From: an uncultured Nitrospirota bacterium
GTDB lineage: Bacteria > Nitrospirota > Nitrospiria > Nitrospirales > UBA8639
DNA length: 64,000 nucleotides
Assembly (NCBI GenBank): GCA_937139405.1
Contig: CAKZPV010000002.1
Span: forward strand, 62,001 to 126,000
Reading direction: 5' to 3'
Shown: positions 17,666 through 25,294 of the stretch, piece by piece
How the letters are laid out: every line of letters starts with the position of its first letter
How positions within the stretch are numbered: the stretch's first letter is position 1
Translations under genes and position numbers: made by a program
Notes under the pieces: model-generated
Seen by the model: only the letters and a program-made list of their open reading frames with translations
The model's database searches: none
Told to the model about the DNA's origin: nothing

Positions 17666-18247
17666 TTATTGTAAGTCCTGGAGCCATTCTTGCCTCATAT
17701 CATCAAGTATTGGGGCTTCTGCTTGAAAATTAGGGTGGCGAATAGTCAGTAAGGCTTGGGCGCTAGCCTGGGCCAGTTGGTCCCTAAAATTTGGGGTAGA
17801 AGCAAATCGAACAAAGTGCACCGCACTAATCTTTTCTTCATTACTATGTCCAGCCTCAAAATTGGCAAATATTTTCTCTCTCCCTATACAGATAGCCACG
17901 ATATCCGGATTGTCAATACCTTTGAGTGAATCCAGGAGTTCTTGAATTTTATCCGGATCAGTAATTTCGATGTAGAGCGTAGCGCTTAATTCATGTTCAT
18001 CAGGCAACAACTCATTATAGACATCACATTCTTCTTGAATTTTCTCAGGGGCGAATATACGTTCGGTTCGCAGCATTTCTTGAATTTGGAACAATACCGT
18101 CTCTCGATTTTCAAACACGAGCGTGACGTATTCTCCAACGGTGATGCGACGACGCTTCTTGAGATCAATAATCCGCCGCCGAATCTCGATCCGTTGTTCT
18201 TCATAGTCAGCAGCAGTGAGCAACTCATGGGGAGTTATGTGTTTCAT
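17666..18247 (-). CDS. DUF3501 family protein
   Basis: This 193-residue cytoplasmic protein has the DUF3501 pattern: an N-terminal EQRIEIRRRIIDLKKRRRITVGEYVTLVFENRETVLFQIQEMLR and YNELLPDEHELSATLYIEI. No metal or catalytic motif is obvious, and its role is unknown. It overlaps the CCG-domain Fe-S gene by four bases (ATGA), closing the Fur-rubrerythrin-FeS operon. DUF3501 genes frequently accompany rubrerythrin and these Fe-S proteins, so a shared role in peroxide or redox defence is inferred. Confidence 0.9.
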   Translation of the reverse strand: MKHITPHELLTAADYEEQRIEIRRRIIDLKKRRRITVGEYVTLVFENRETVLFQIQEMLRTERIFAPEKIQEECDVYNELLPDEHELSATLYIEITDPDKIQELLDSLKGIDNPDIVAICIGREKIFANFEAGHSNEEKISAVHFVRFASTPNFRDQLAQASAQALLTIRHPNFQAEAPILDDMRQEWLQDLQ

Positions 18248-19518
18248 GAGGGTAACCCATACGCGTTGCGAACAACTTGAATAGGGTGCAGCGTCGGTCG
18301 TGAAGGTGGGGCATCAAGTGCTTGGTCTAATTGAAGACCGGATAAGGGGCAATCGGATGCCACAACATCAAAATTTTCGTCTTTGATTTCTCGTACGGCT
18401 TTCTTCGCAATTTTCATGGACATGTCAAAAAATTCCTTCTTTGCACTCCAAGCGCCATCATGCCCTGAACATTTTTCAATCAAATGGACGTTGGCACCTG
18501 TGAGTTCCATCACATCTTTGGATTTAAAGCCGATATTTTGATCACGAAGGTGACAGGGAATTTGGTAGGCAACGCGCCCAGGGTTCTCAGGGAAATCTAA
18601 GGAAAGGACTTTCTCTTTTTTTAGCAGCATCAAATATTCGCAGACATCATATGTATGTTCTGCTAATCGTGCCATGTCTGGTGAAGGCTTCAAATACGGA
18701 TATTCCCGTTTGAACATTAAGCTGCAGCTTGGAGCAGGGATGACAATGTCATATCCGTTGTCGAGATACGGCAGAAATTGTTGACACTGTTCTTCAGCGA
18801 TGCGCTGCATGCTCTCCGTATCTCCTAGATCAAAGCGTGGCATACCACAACATTGTTGATTGGGTGCGACCACTACTTCAATGTCATTTTTTTCTAAAAT
18901 TTGAACAGTGGCTTTGCCGACATCAGTCACTTGAAAATTCACCAAGCAACTGGGAAAGAAGGCCACCTTCCTTTTAGCCATTGTGGGTTTGGTTGCTGGC
19001 TGTCGACCTTCCCACCATTGCGAAAAAGTGGTGGATTGGAATGGTAATACTTGTCGAGATTTGTGGACTCCAGCAACGGTTTCGATAAGCCCACGTACCC
19101 ACGGTGTGCGCAGCGCCCAGTTGGTCAAAGGGGCGGTTAGACTGCCTAACTTGCCGATGAGGTCAGTTTGAATCAGGAGCTTATCTCGCCAAGTCGTTCC
19201 ACCTTCTGCGGTACGTTGCTTTTTCCATGCCGCCATCAACCTTGGAAAATCGAGATCATATTGATGCGGAGGGGAATAGGGGCAGTGATTAAAGCAAAGT
19301 TTGCAGTAATAGCATTCCTGCTCAACTTGCGTGAAATCTTGTCGTGTTAATTTCGTGAGATCACTTTCATGATCATCAATACGGTCAAGCAACGTGTTAA
19401 ACGATGGGCACAGGTTGAAGCAGCGGCGGCAGCCGTCACAGATGTCAAAAATGCGTAAGGTTTCCGCTTCAAGATCTGAACGTTGCCAACCTGGCGTGAT
19501 TAAATCAAATTTCGGCAT
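18244..19518 (-). CDS. GlpC/HdrD-like Fe-S protein with two CCG domains
   Basis: The ATG at 19518 gives 424 residues; a longer start at 19569 lacks support. Two [4Fe-4S] motifs occur: C27/C30/C33/C37 (CDGCRRCFNLCP) and C69/C72/C75/C79 (CYYCKLCFNHCP). Two CCG-type domains follow: NQQCCGMPRFDLGD and the variant EKCSGHDGAW. The family resembles GlpC and heterodisulfide reductase subunit D, which pass electrons to or from a partner. No flavoprotein partner is adjacent. Linked to rubrerythrin and DUF3501, it may be the electron donor for peroxide reduction; that is inference. Confidence 0.9.
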   Translation of the reverse strand: MPKFDLITPGWQRSDLEAETLRIFDICDGCRRCFNLCPSFNTLLDRIDDHESDLTKLTRQDFTQVEQECYYCKLCFNHCPYSPPHQYDLDFPRLMAAWKKQRTAEGGTTWRDKLLIQTDLIGKLGSLTAPLTNWALRTPWVRGLIETVAGVHKSRQVLPFQSTTFSQWWEGRQPATKPTMAKRKVAFFPSCLVNFQVTDVGKATVQILEKNDIEVVVAPNQQCCGMPRFDLGDTESMQRIAEEQCQQFLPYLDNGYDIVIPAPSCSLMFKREYPYLKPSPDMARLAEHTYDVCEYLMLLKKEKVLSLDFPENPGRVAYQIPCHLRDQNIGFKSKDVMELTGANVHLIEKCSGHDGAWSAKKEFFDMSMKIAKKAVREIKDENFDVVASDCPLSGLQLDQALDAPPSRPTLHPIQVVRNAYGLPS

Positions 19519-19547
19519 GGAAAATGGTGATGATTGCTTGAAAAGTA

Positions 19548-19580
19548 CAAGGCCGCAGTTGTCGAGCAACTACGGCCTTG
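19548..19580 (-). other. Intercistronic stem-loop after the rubrerythrin gene
   Basis: On the minus strand CAAGGCCGTAGTTG pairs with CAACTGCGGCCTTG around a 5-nt loop; the only mismatch is a U-G wobble valid only in minus-strand RNA. The weak tract TACTTTTC follows. It could act as a leaky terminator that keeps rubrerythrin above the downstream genes. Confidence 0.65.
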
Positions 19581-19598
19581 ATGGGTATGGATAGGAGC

Positions 19599-20027
19599 TT
19601 ATCCTTCTTTTAGTGACTCAAGTCCTTTGGTAAAGCGGTTCGCATGTGACCGCTCGGCTTTGGCCAAGGTTTCAAACCATTCAGCCAATTCCTCAAAGCC
19701 TTCATCGCGGGCGGTTTTGGCCATGCCGGGATACATTTGGGTGTATTCATAGGTTTCACCTTCAATCGCGGCCTTTAAATTAGCATCGGTATTTCCGATG
19801 GGCACACCAGTAGCAGGGTCACCAACTTCTTTTAAAAAATCTAAATGCCCAAAAGCATGGCCGGTTTCTGCTTCCGATGTATCGCGGAAGAGCCCACCAA
19901 TATCTGTGTAGCCCTCGATATCTGCACGTTTGGCAAAATACAAATAACGACGGTTGGCTTGTGATTCACCGGCAAAGGCCGCTTTCAAATTTTCGTGACT
20001 TTTGGTGTCTTTTAAACTCTTGCCCAT
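19599..20027 (-). CDS. rbr: Rubrerythrin (diiron domain only)
   Basis: The ATG at 20027 behind AAAGGAGGAT gives 142 residues. The diiron four-helix bundle is clear: [64 protein letters not shown] and [15 protein letters not shown], giving the paired E-x-x-H type ligands. The C-terminal rubredoxin domain of classical rubrerythrin is missing, so electrons must come from a separate partner, perhaps the Fe-S protein next door. It reduces hydrogen peroxide. It lies after the Fur-family gene, whose 3' end it nearly touches. Confidence 0.94.
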   Translation of the reverse strand: MGKSLKDTKSHENLKAAFAGESQANRRYLYFAKRADIEGYTDIGGLFRDTSEAETGHAFGHLDFLKEVGDPATGVPIGNTDANLKAAIEGETYEYTQMYPGMAKTARDEGFEELAEWFETLAKAERSHANRFTKGLESLKEG

Positions 20028-20038
20028 ACTATCCTCCT

Positions 20039-20512
20039 TTATGATGAAGCGGGGTAGTTCCCCGTTGGTGAAGTAGTTGTGGATGCTTGTGGCTGGCGAC
20101 ATGTGCCGCAATAGCCTCGGAAGGCCACTTGATAGCTGGTAATTTCAAAATCATGAGGAAGTCCTGATGGAGACGCCAGACAATCTAATCGTGGATCCAT
20201 CACATCTATGATGTTCTGACATCCTTGGCAGATTACATGATGATGGGGAGTGAGATTTGCATCATAACGAGCCCGATCATGGCCAACGTTCACCTCGCGT
20301 ACGAGTCCGGCCGTGCCCAACACGCTCAAAGTGTAATAGACCGTATTCAACGAGAGCATAGGGTGCGCGGGCGAGACCTGGGCAAACAGATCTTCAGCCG
20401 TTGGATGAGCCGTACTGTGAATGAGAACGTGGTAGATGGCCGTCCGTTGCGGCGTAGATTTCAAGCCGTATTCACGAAATTTGTGTTGAATGTCTTCAAG
20501 GGAAAGTTTCAT
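20039..20512 (-). CDS. perR: Fur-family peroxide-responsive regulator, PerR-like
   Basis: This 157-residue protein has a winged-helix N-terminus (GLKSTPQRTAIYHVLIHSTAHPTAEDLF; SLNTVYYTLSVL) and a metal-binding C-terminus. Structural zinc would use C95, C98, C135 and C138 (CQGC, CGTC). The regulatory site contains the HHH run 90-92 in TPHHHVIC and D84. PerR assignment rests on the rubrerythrin operon and its overlapping operator, not on a diagnostic residue; a generic Fur role is possible. A Thr/Ser-rich tail of about 15 residues follows the last zinc pair. Confidence 0.88.
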   Translation of the reverse strand: MKLSLEDIQHKFREYGLKSTPQRTAIYHVLIHSTAHPTAEDLFAQVSPAHPMLSLNTVYYTLSVLGTAGLVREVNVGHDRARYDANLTPHHHVICQGCQNIIDVMDPRLDCLASPSGLPHDFEITSYQVAFRGYCGTCRQPQASTTTSPTGNYPASS

Positions 20513-20534
20513 TGGCTGATTGCGTCGATTCCTT

Positions 20535-20578
20535 ATTAGGAACCATTCCTAATTAGCAGATTGCAGAGAGTTGGTCAA
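20535..20578 (-). promoter_or_regulatory. perR-rbr promoter with overlapping PerR-type operator
   Basis: On the minus strand TTGACC (20578-20573) is followed after exactly 17 nt by TAATTA (20555-20550). An inverted repeat ATTAGGAA-CCA-TTCCTAAT at 20535-20553 overlaps the -10 box and lies about 23 bp before the perR start. The layout is that of an autorepressed Fur/PerR promoter. The -35 box lies at the 3' end of the upstream gene. Confidence 0.72.
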
Positions 20579-21501
20579 TTGGCAGGAATCCATCGGCGCC
20601 ATCCGATGCCCTCATGTCCAAAGTTGAAACGTGTGAGATGAAAAATCTCAGCGAAAATTTCTAACGATTCGATCAAGCGTGGTCCGGGACGATTAAAGAA
20701 CTGATTCCCATCGGTCATATAAACATGTCCCTGTTGCACAGCCTTCAATGTGGGCCAAGCCGGATTCTCTGTTAGGATATGCATTTCTTTTTCAATGCGA
20801 GACATAGAAAACCCACAAGGCATCAAGATGAGCATATCGGGATTAGCTTGAGCTAATGCGTCCCAAGTAATCCATGGGGCATGAGCGCCTGGTTCACCAA
20901 ATGCTGATTGGCCTCCCGCGAGTTGCACCAGTTCAGGCACCCAATTGCCTGCTGACATTAAGGGCTCCATCCATTCAATACACGCGACCGAAGGATGAGA
21001 GCTTTGACTTTTGCATTGATCAACAATTGCCGAAACGCGCATTTGGTAGCTAGCGAGAAGTTCCCGCCCTTCTGGCTCTTTCCCCACTCCCTGAGCAACG
21101 CGAAGAATATCATCCCACACACCTTGCAAGTTTGCGGCTTGGAGAGAGAGCAAGGTTGGCGTGAAGTCGAGATACTTCTTGAGAGCTTGTTCCACATCGT
21201 TGAAGCTCACGGCGCAAACATCACATTGTGTTTGTGTCACTATGATATCGGGTTGGAGCGCGCAAAGGGTGTCAACTTCCACGCGGTACACGGACAGCGC
21301 ATCTTTTAAAATTCCGGACACCCGTTCATGAATTTCCTGACTCGTGCCATCGGCTGAGAGGTTAGGTGCTGTACAGATTGGCAACTGACCAATCCCGTTT
21401 GGGAAATCACATTCGTGAGAACGGCCCTTGAGATCCGCTTGGCAACCAAGAGCACACACCATCTCTGTCGCACTCGGAAGCAATGAAACAATGTTTGGCA
21501 T
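20575..21501 (-). CDS. Cobalamin-binding/BtuF-like periplasmic-binding-fold protein
   Basis: This 308-residue protein has the class III substrate-binding fold: RIVSLLPS-type start (PNIVSLLPSATEMVCALG), SHECDFP, LQPDIIVTQTQCDVCAVS, VACIEWMEPLMSAGNWVPELVQLAGG and a closing FFNRPGPRLIESLEIFAEI. These are typical of the cobalamin-binding COG0614 branch. No signal peptide is visible, and no permease or ATPase is near, so uptake by an ABC system is not supported here. A cytoplasmic corrinoid-binding or orphan role is possible. It ends 63 bp before perR but that gene has its own promoter. Confidence 0.85.
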   Translation of the reverse strand: MPNIVSLLPSATEMVCALGCQADLKGRSHECDFPNGIGQLPICTAPNLSADGTSQEIHERVSGILKDALSVYRVEVDTLCALQPDIIVTQTQCDVCAVSFNDVEQALKKYLDFTPTLLSLQAANLQGVWDDILRVAQGVGKEPEGRELLASYQMRVSAIVDQCKSQSSHPSVACIEWMEPLMSAGNWVPELVQLAGGQSAFGEPGAHAPWITWDALAQANPDMLILMPCGFSMSRIEKEMHILTENPAWPTLKAVQQGHVYMTDGNQFFNRPGPRLIESLEIFAEIFHLTRFNFGHEGIGWRRWIPAN

Positions 21502-21710
21502 AGAAATATTTCCAAAAATGGCAATGTTCAGATGTTGTTCTAAAGTTTTGCATACTACTGGTGTGGTCCGAGGCTATGCAATAAGAGAGGAATCGTGATG
21601 GAAAGAGGGCATGAAACGTAGGTCCCATCTATGGTAGAACTGCCTTTAGAAAACACGAGCCCAGTTTCTGAGGTGGGCATGGCGCATTGATCTGGAACAA
21701 GGAGGTTGCC

Positions 21711-21947
21711 ATGGCAGCAAAAGCGTACATTTTGATGAAGGTCAAAGCTGGGAAAGCCCAAGATGTGTTGGCGACGTTAAAAGCTCTTACTGAGGTGGAA
21801 CAGGCTCACGCCTGTTTTGGTCAACCAGATATTTTTGGATTAGTGAATGCCCCTGATGACCGAGCGCTGTCGAATCTCATCATGACCAAAATCCACACCA
21901 TCCCTGGCGTTGAAGAAACCGACACGCATATCGTCGTCCAAGAGTAA
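21711..21947 (+). CDS. Stand-alone Lrp/AsnC ligand-binding (RAM) domain protein
   Basis: The ATG at 21711 behind AAGGAGGTTGCC gives 78 residues. The RAM fold is seen as AKAYILMKVKAGKAQDVLATLKAL, then VNAPDDRALSNLIMTKIHTIPGVEETDTHIVV. No helix-turn-helix domain is present, so it cannot bind DNA by itself. Such single-domain proteins bind amino acids or modulate full-length Lrp partners. It is monocistronic, with a strong terminator 70 bp downstream. Confidence 0.9.
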   Translation: MAAKAYILMKVKAGKAQDVLATLKALTEVEQAHACFGQPDIFGLVNAPDDRALSNLIMTKIHTIPGVEETDTHIVVQE

Positions 21948-22014
21948 TCGTTTTATTCTTCCCTCATTTTTTACCAACCCTCCGTTGGTAAAGGACCGGG
22001 GTTGCAGGGGGCAT

Positions 22015-22048
22015 AAAAAAGGCCGGCTCATGGGAGCCGGCCTTTTTT
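22015..22048. terminator. Bidirectional intrinsic terminator
   Basis: GGCCGGCTC (22021-22029) pairs with GAGCCGGCC (22034-22042), with six A residues before and six T residues after. It serves both the RAM-domain gene and the converging membrane-protein gene. Confidence 0.92.
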
Positions 22049-22081
22049 ATTAAAACAAAAGGAGTTTGTTTATTTTCTTAC

Positions 22082-22561
22082 TTAGAACAGGCCTGAAGCA
22101 TGACCTGAGGAAGCCATAAAAAACAACATCGGAATGGAGAGCAAGGTATTCGTGCGTGACGCCAAAAGGGCAGTACGGCCTGCAGCCGCTTTTTCTTCTG
22201 GAGTAGCTTCTTTCATCCCAAGGACTTTCTTTTGGTTGGGCCAAATTATGCCCCAAACGTTCAATAACATAATGGTGCCGAGCCATGCCCCCATGCCGAT
22301 AACGGCATCTTGGCCTTGTAGCAAGAAGGCACTTCCCATCCTGTGCTGATTCATCAGCAATGCCGCGCCGAAGACCCACGTAGCGAGGGCTCCCCACCGA
22401 AACCACCATAAAGCGTTAGGGACTAAATGTTTGAAGGCCTCAGCCTTCGTTTCCGGTGTGACTGATTTGAGAAATGGCACTTGGATGAAATTAAAATAAT
22501 AGAGAATTCCAATCCAGGTAATACCCGAGAGGAAATGTCCCCACGCTAATAAACTTTCCAT
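22082..22561 (-). CDS. PuuD-type (urate oxidase N-terminal) membrane protein
   Basis: The 159-residue integral membrane protein has about four transmembrane helices: WGHFLSGITWIGILYYFNFIQVPFL, FRWGALATWVFGAALLM, AWLGTIMLLNVWGIIWPNQK and TNTLLSIPMLFFMASS. The pattern WxHxxxGIxWIG and the NQKKVLGM segment match the membrane part of PuuD-type urate hydroxylase, but the cytochrome c domain is absent. The conserved His residues (H9, H62 region) may bind haem. Without the catalytic partner, urate oxidation is not supported. A 30-residue membrane protein is encoded immediately upstream on the same strand. Confidence 0.8.
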   Translation of the reverse strand: MESLLAWGHFLSGITWIGILYYFNFIQVPFLKSVTPETKAEAFKHLVPNALWWFRWGALATWVFGAALLMNQHRMGSAFLLQGQDAVIGMGAWLGTIMLLNVWGIIWPNQKKVLGMKEATPEEKAAAGRTALLASRTNTLLSIPMLFFMASSGHASGLF

Positions 22562-22615
22562 GATGTGTCCTCGTATTCGTTAGGTGTTAAATAAGCATTA
22601 GGAGGTGCTGAGTCG

Positions 22616-22708
22616 TCACACTAGCATTTTGACCAGGCCATAGAGGACCACGGTCAATACAAAGCCAGCAGTAATGGTGCCAGAGATGGTATCGAGCGGA
22701 TTGCCCAT
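22616..22708 (-). CDS. 30-residue single-span membrane microprotein
   Basis: An ATG at 22708 lies 6 nt after a strong AAAGGAGA site. The 30-codon frame ends at TGA (22616-22618). The start reads MGNPLDTISGTIT, followed by a hydrophobic helix (FVLTVVLYGLVKMLV) ending at the C-terminus. It has the size and shape of small oxidase subunits such as CcoQ/CydX, but no sequence match is claimed. It lies 55 bp before the PuuD-like membrane gene on the same strand, so co-transcription and complex formation are inferred. Confidence 0.62.
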   Translation of the reverse strand: MGNPLDTISGTITAGFVLTVVLYGLVKMLV

Positions 22709-22852
22709 AGTTTTGTCTCCTTTATTGTTCGTGGAAATGAGAAGCGATTTGCGTTATGTGGCGTACGGAACGTCGCCCACATAATACTGAAGGTCTAGGG
22801 TAACGTAGACGGCTATCCTTGTTCAAGGCAGCAAAAAAGGTTTCGGCGTCCA

Positions 22853-23455
22853 TTATTGTGAGGCTTTGTTTCGTGGCCTCAAAGAGGGTGGAGGGGGCAG
22901 ACAGAATCGCCACAGTTTCTTTGCCCATTCTCCAGCATAGTCCACTCCAACTCGAGGGAGAGCTTGAATCTGTTTCTGTGGAATGGACAGGCCTTGATCT
23001 TGGACCCAAATTGTCGTGGCTTGTGTCGCGTCGAGGCCGTTGTGTGTGCGGTCGAGTGCTAAGAAACGACCGACCCGCCCTGGGCCGTCAATGCGCGTCT
23101 GGGGTGTCTGTGTTTCATCTCGTCCTAATAGCTCCACACCTCGAATTAATATAGCAGCGGGATATTCTTCTCGTTCGGTGACGATATTGAGCAACTGGTA
23201 CATTCCATAGATAAGGTAGACATAGGTGAATCCAGCTGGGCCAAACATGATTTCTGTGCGTTTGGTTCGGCCTTTGGATGCATGGCAGGCCTTATCCTTT
23301 GGGCCGACATAGGCTTCTACATCGACGATTTTCGAAAATATCTTTCTATTTGTGGTCTCTCTAACGAGCACTTTCCCTAACAAATCTTTTGCTACCTTCA
23401 AGGTCGGTCGGTCATAAAACTCTCGTGGCAAAGGGATATAAGGGTGTTTGATCAT
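22853..23455 (-). CDS. 3-methyladenine DNA glycosylase (AAG/MPG family)
   Basis: This 200-residue monofunctional glycosylase has the AAG motifs LPREFYDRPTLKVAKDLLGKVLV, IVDVEAYVGPKDKACHASKGRTKRTEIMFGPAGFTYVYLIYGMYQLLNIV and AAILIRGVE, plus GPGRVGRFLAL. The catalytic Glu is in VEAY, and the Tyr of the intercalating loop is near YVYLIYG. It excises alkylated purines in base-excision repair. It lies directly after the SagB-type gene on the same strand, six bases apart, so both may share a transcript. Confidence 0.94.
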   Translation of the reverse strand: MIKHPYIPLPREFYDRPTLKVAKDLLGKVLVRETTNRKIFSKIVDVEAYVGPKDKACHASKGRTKRTEIMFGPAGFTYVYLIYGMYQLLNIVTEREEYPAAILIRGVELLGRDETQTPQTRIDGPGRVGRFLALDRTHNGLDATQATTIWVQDQGLSIPQKQIQALPRVGVDYAGEWAKKLWRFCLPPPPSLRPRNKASQ

Positions 23456-23461
23456 ATGACT

Positions 23462-25186
23462 TTACGTAATATGGGGACCATAGGGGGGGAGAGTGGAAAG
23501 GCGACCATCATCTGTGGGGCCGCCGACGGTGAAGTGGTAGAGCGATTGGTACTTGGTTTGAGGGTGAAAGCCGAGCACCCGATGCACGGGATCGTCGAAG
23601 AAACAGCCAATGCCCGTGGAACGAATGCCGGCTGCTTCGGCTTCTAGGTAGAGCACCTGGCCAATCAAACCGGTTTCCCAAAACAGTCGTTTGTAAAACC
23701 ATGGGCCAAAGGTTTCTAAGCTTTCGTCGAATTCTGCAATCATCCCAAGGGCAAAGGCGCTATCACTGGCAATTTCCTGCCCGCAACTTAGTTGCATAGC
23801 CAGATTTTTCGCATCGCCTTCTTCTAAGAGATACAGCGGCAGTTGAGCAGGGCAATTCTCAGGGACTGACCAGACAAATTGTTCATGCATGGCTGGTTGA
23901 ACATCTGTGATCTGTCGTTCTTTGGGATGGCGATTGAGCCAATACATCCCAGATGGCAGTCCATCGATTCGGTGGACAAACAAGGCGAGATGAACCGTTG
24001 GGTTCCATGGAAGTGTATCCCAGGGCATTGGCCGTTCAGGAACTGGTAATTGGCTATTTGGCATGGTTCGAAGCAGCATTGTGAAGAACCGATCTACGGG
24101 AAGGCTAGTGTGCCCATCAAATGACACAGCGCTTCGCCGTTGATGGATAATCTGGCCTGCAAGCGGTTCTGCCTCTGATTTATCATCCAGGTTTGGAGTT
24201 GTTGCAGAAGTCGGGAAGGCCAAAATTTCGGATTTTTGTGTGGATTTCCAAGAGGCTTCTGTAACTTCATCAATGATTTCCCAATGAACGGGTTCGTCTT
24301 TACTGAGTCTGTTGGCCTCTCCCTTCCATTCTCCGGCTAACAACACCTCGTCCGATAGTTTCTCAAAGGCTAAGTTCATTCCCGAAGGGGTTTGTCTGGT
24401 ATTTGGCCAGATGGCAGCCAACAGCTCGGGATATTCGCGTTCGGATTGTTGGAAATCTTGTTCGCGGTCTAATCCCAATAGTTGTTCAATCGTTTTGTCT
24501 GATGTGTTAGAGAGGATGACCATGTTCCAGCCTAAAGTCGCCGCTGCGATTCGTAGAGAGCCGATGGCATGACCTGTGTCATGCTGACAATACCGAAAGG
24601 CGCGTTCCCCGTATTTCCACGCTTCCCGCCAATGGATCGAGGTGAGGCCAACCAAAAATCCTTCTGTTGGTAGATGTTGGAGAATCAATTGTGCTGTTTC
24701 AGAAGGGACCTGCCAACGATGTTCCAGCCCATGTTCTTTCGGGGCATAGTGATACAGCCCAGGGTCGAGTGAGAGTTTCGGGATATCGCCAATAAATACA
24801 TAACCTTCTGTCGGATGTAAATTTCCGCTCGAGGGATTACTGCGCAATGCCCATCGGGTGCCGTTGTATTCTTTCCACGCAGTCAATGATAAAGCGTATT
24901 CAAAGAAACGGGATAAGGTTTTCAGTGTGACTGCTTGACAAGGAAAGGAGGCTTCTTGAAATAAGGCTTCGTAGGAAGGGGAGAAGGGTTCTTCATCAAG
25001 TGTGAGGAGAGGTAAGGAAATGAGAGGCGCTCCGTGAAAACGACGAAAGGGATCAGGTTGATTCGCCCAATCCAAATATCCTAATGATTTAGCAAATCGA
25101 TTGAATTCATGTTTGGTTTGTTCATGGTAGGCTTTGATTTGTTGGAGGGCGGTTGGTTTTTGTGCGGGGACATCATCGGCATTCAT
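23462..25186 (-). CDS. SagB-type (ThcOx) dehydrogenase, two nitroreductase-like halves
   Basis: This 574-residue protein has an N-terminal nitroreductase-like half with WALRSNPSSGNLHPTEGYVFIGD and GLYHYAPKEHGLE, and a C-terminal half with IIHQRRSAVSFDGHTSLPVDRFFTMLLRTMP and VLYLEAEAAGIRSTGIGCFFDDPVHRVLG. This is the arrangement of FMN-dependent SagB/ThcOx proteins, which oxidise azolines in thiazole/oxazole-modified peptides. No YcaO cyclodehydratase or precursor peptide gene is close, so it is an orphan member and the substrate is unknown. Confidence 0.88.
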   Translation of the reverse strand: MNADDVPAQKPTALQQIKAYHEQTKHEFNRFAKSLGYLDWANQPDPFRRFHGAPLISLPLLTLDEEPFSPSYEALFQEASFPCQAVTLKTLSRFFEYALSLTAWKEYNGTRWALRSNPSSGNLHPTEGYVFIGDIPKLSLDPGLYHYAPKEHGLEHRWQVPSETAQLILQHLPTEGFLVGLTSIHWREAWKYGERAFRYCQHDTGHAIGSLRIAAATLGWNMVILSNTSDKTIEQLLGLDREQDFQQSEREYPELLAAIWPNTRQTPSGMNLAFEKLSDEVLLAGEWKGEANRLSKDEPVHWEIIDEVTEASWKSTQKSEILAFPTSATTPNLDDKSEAEPLAGQIIHQRRSAVSFDGHTSLPVDRFFTMLLRTMPNSQLPVPERPMPWDTLPWNPTVHLALFVHRIDGLPSGMYWLNRHPKERQITDVQPAMHEQFVWSVPENCPAQLPLYLLEEGDAKNLAMQLSCGQEIASDSAFALGMIAEFDESLETFGPWFYKRLFWETGLIGQVLYLEAEAAGIRSTGIGCFFDDPVHRVLGFHPQTKYQSLYHFTVGGPTDDGRLSTLPPYGPHIT

Positions 25187-25294
25187 GTTCGCTAGCGTAA
25201 CATAGACGGTGAGTGAGAGGTGAGAAGGAAGAAGTGAGAAAGGATGAAGGAGGGAGTGAGAAGATCAGTGGCCTATTAGACTTTTTCCTTTTGG

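Noticed and set aside
20575-21501. Complete vitamin B12 ABC uptake system
   Set aside because: No permease, ATPase or outer-membrane receptor gene is adjacent and no signal peptide is seen.
22082-22561. Functional urate oxidase
   Set aside because: Only the membrane part of PuuD is present; the cytochrome c domain and any purine-degradation neighbours are missing.
23462-25186. A thiazole/oxazole-modified peptide (TOMM) cluster around the SagB-type gene
   Set aside because: No YcaO, E1-like or precursor-peptide genes lie within several kb; neighbours are a DNA glycosylase and topoisomerase genes.
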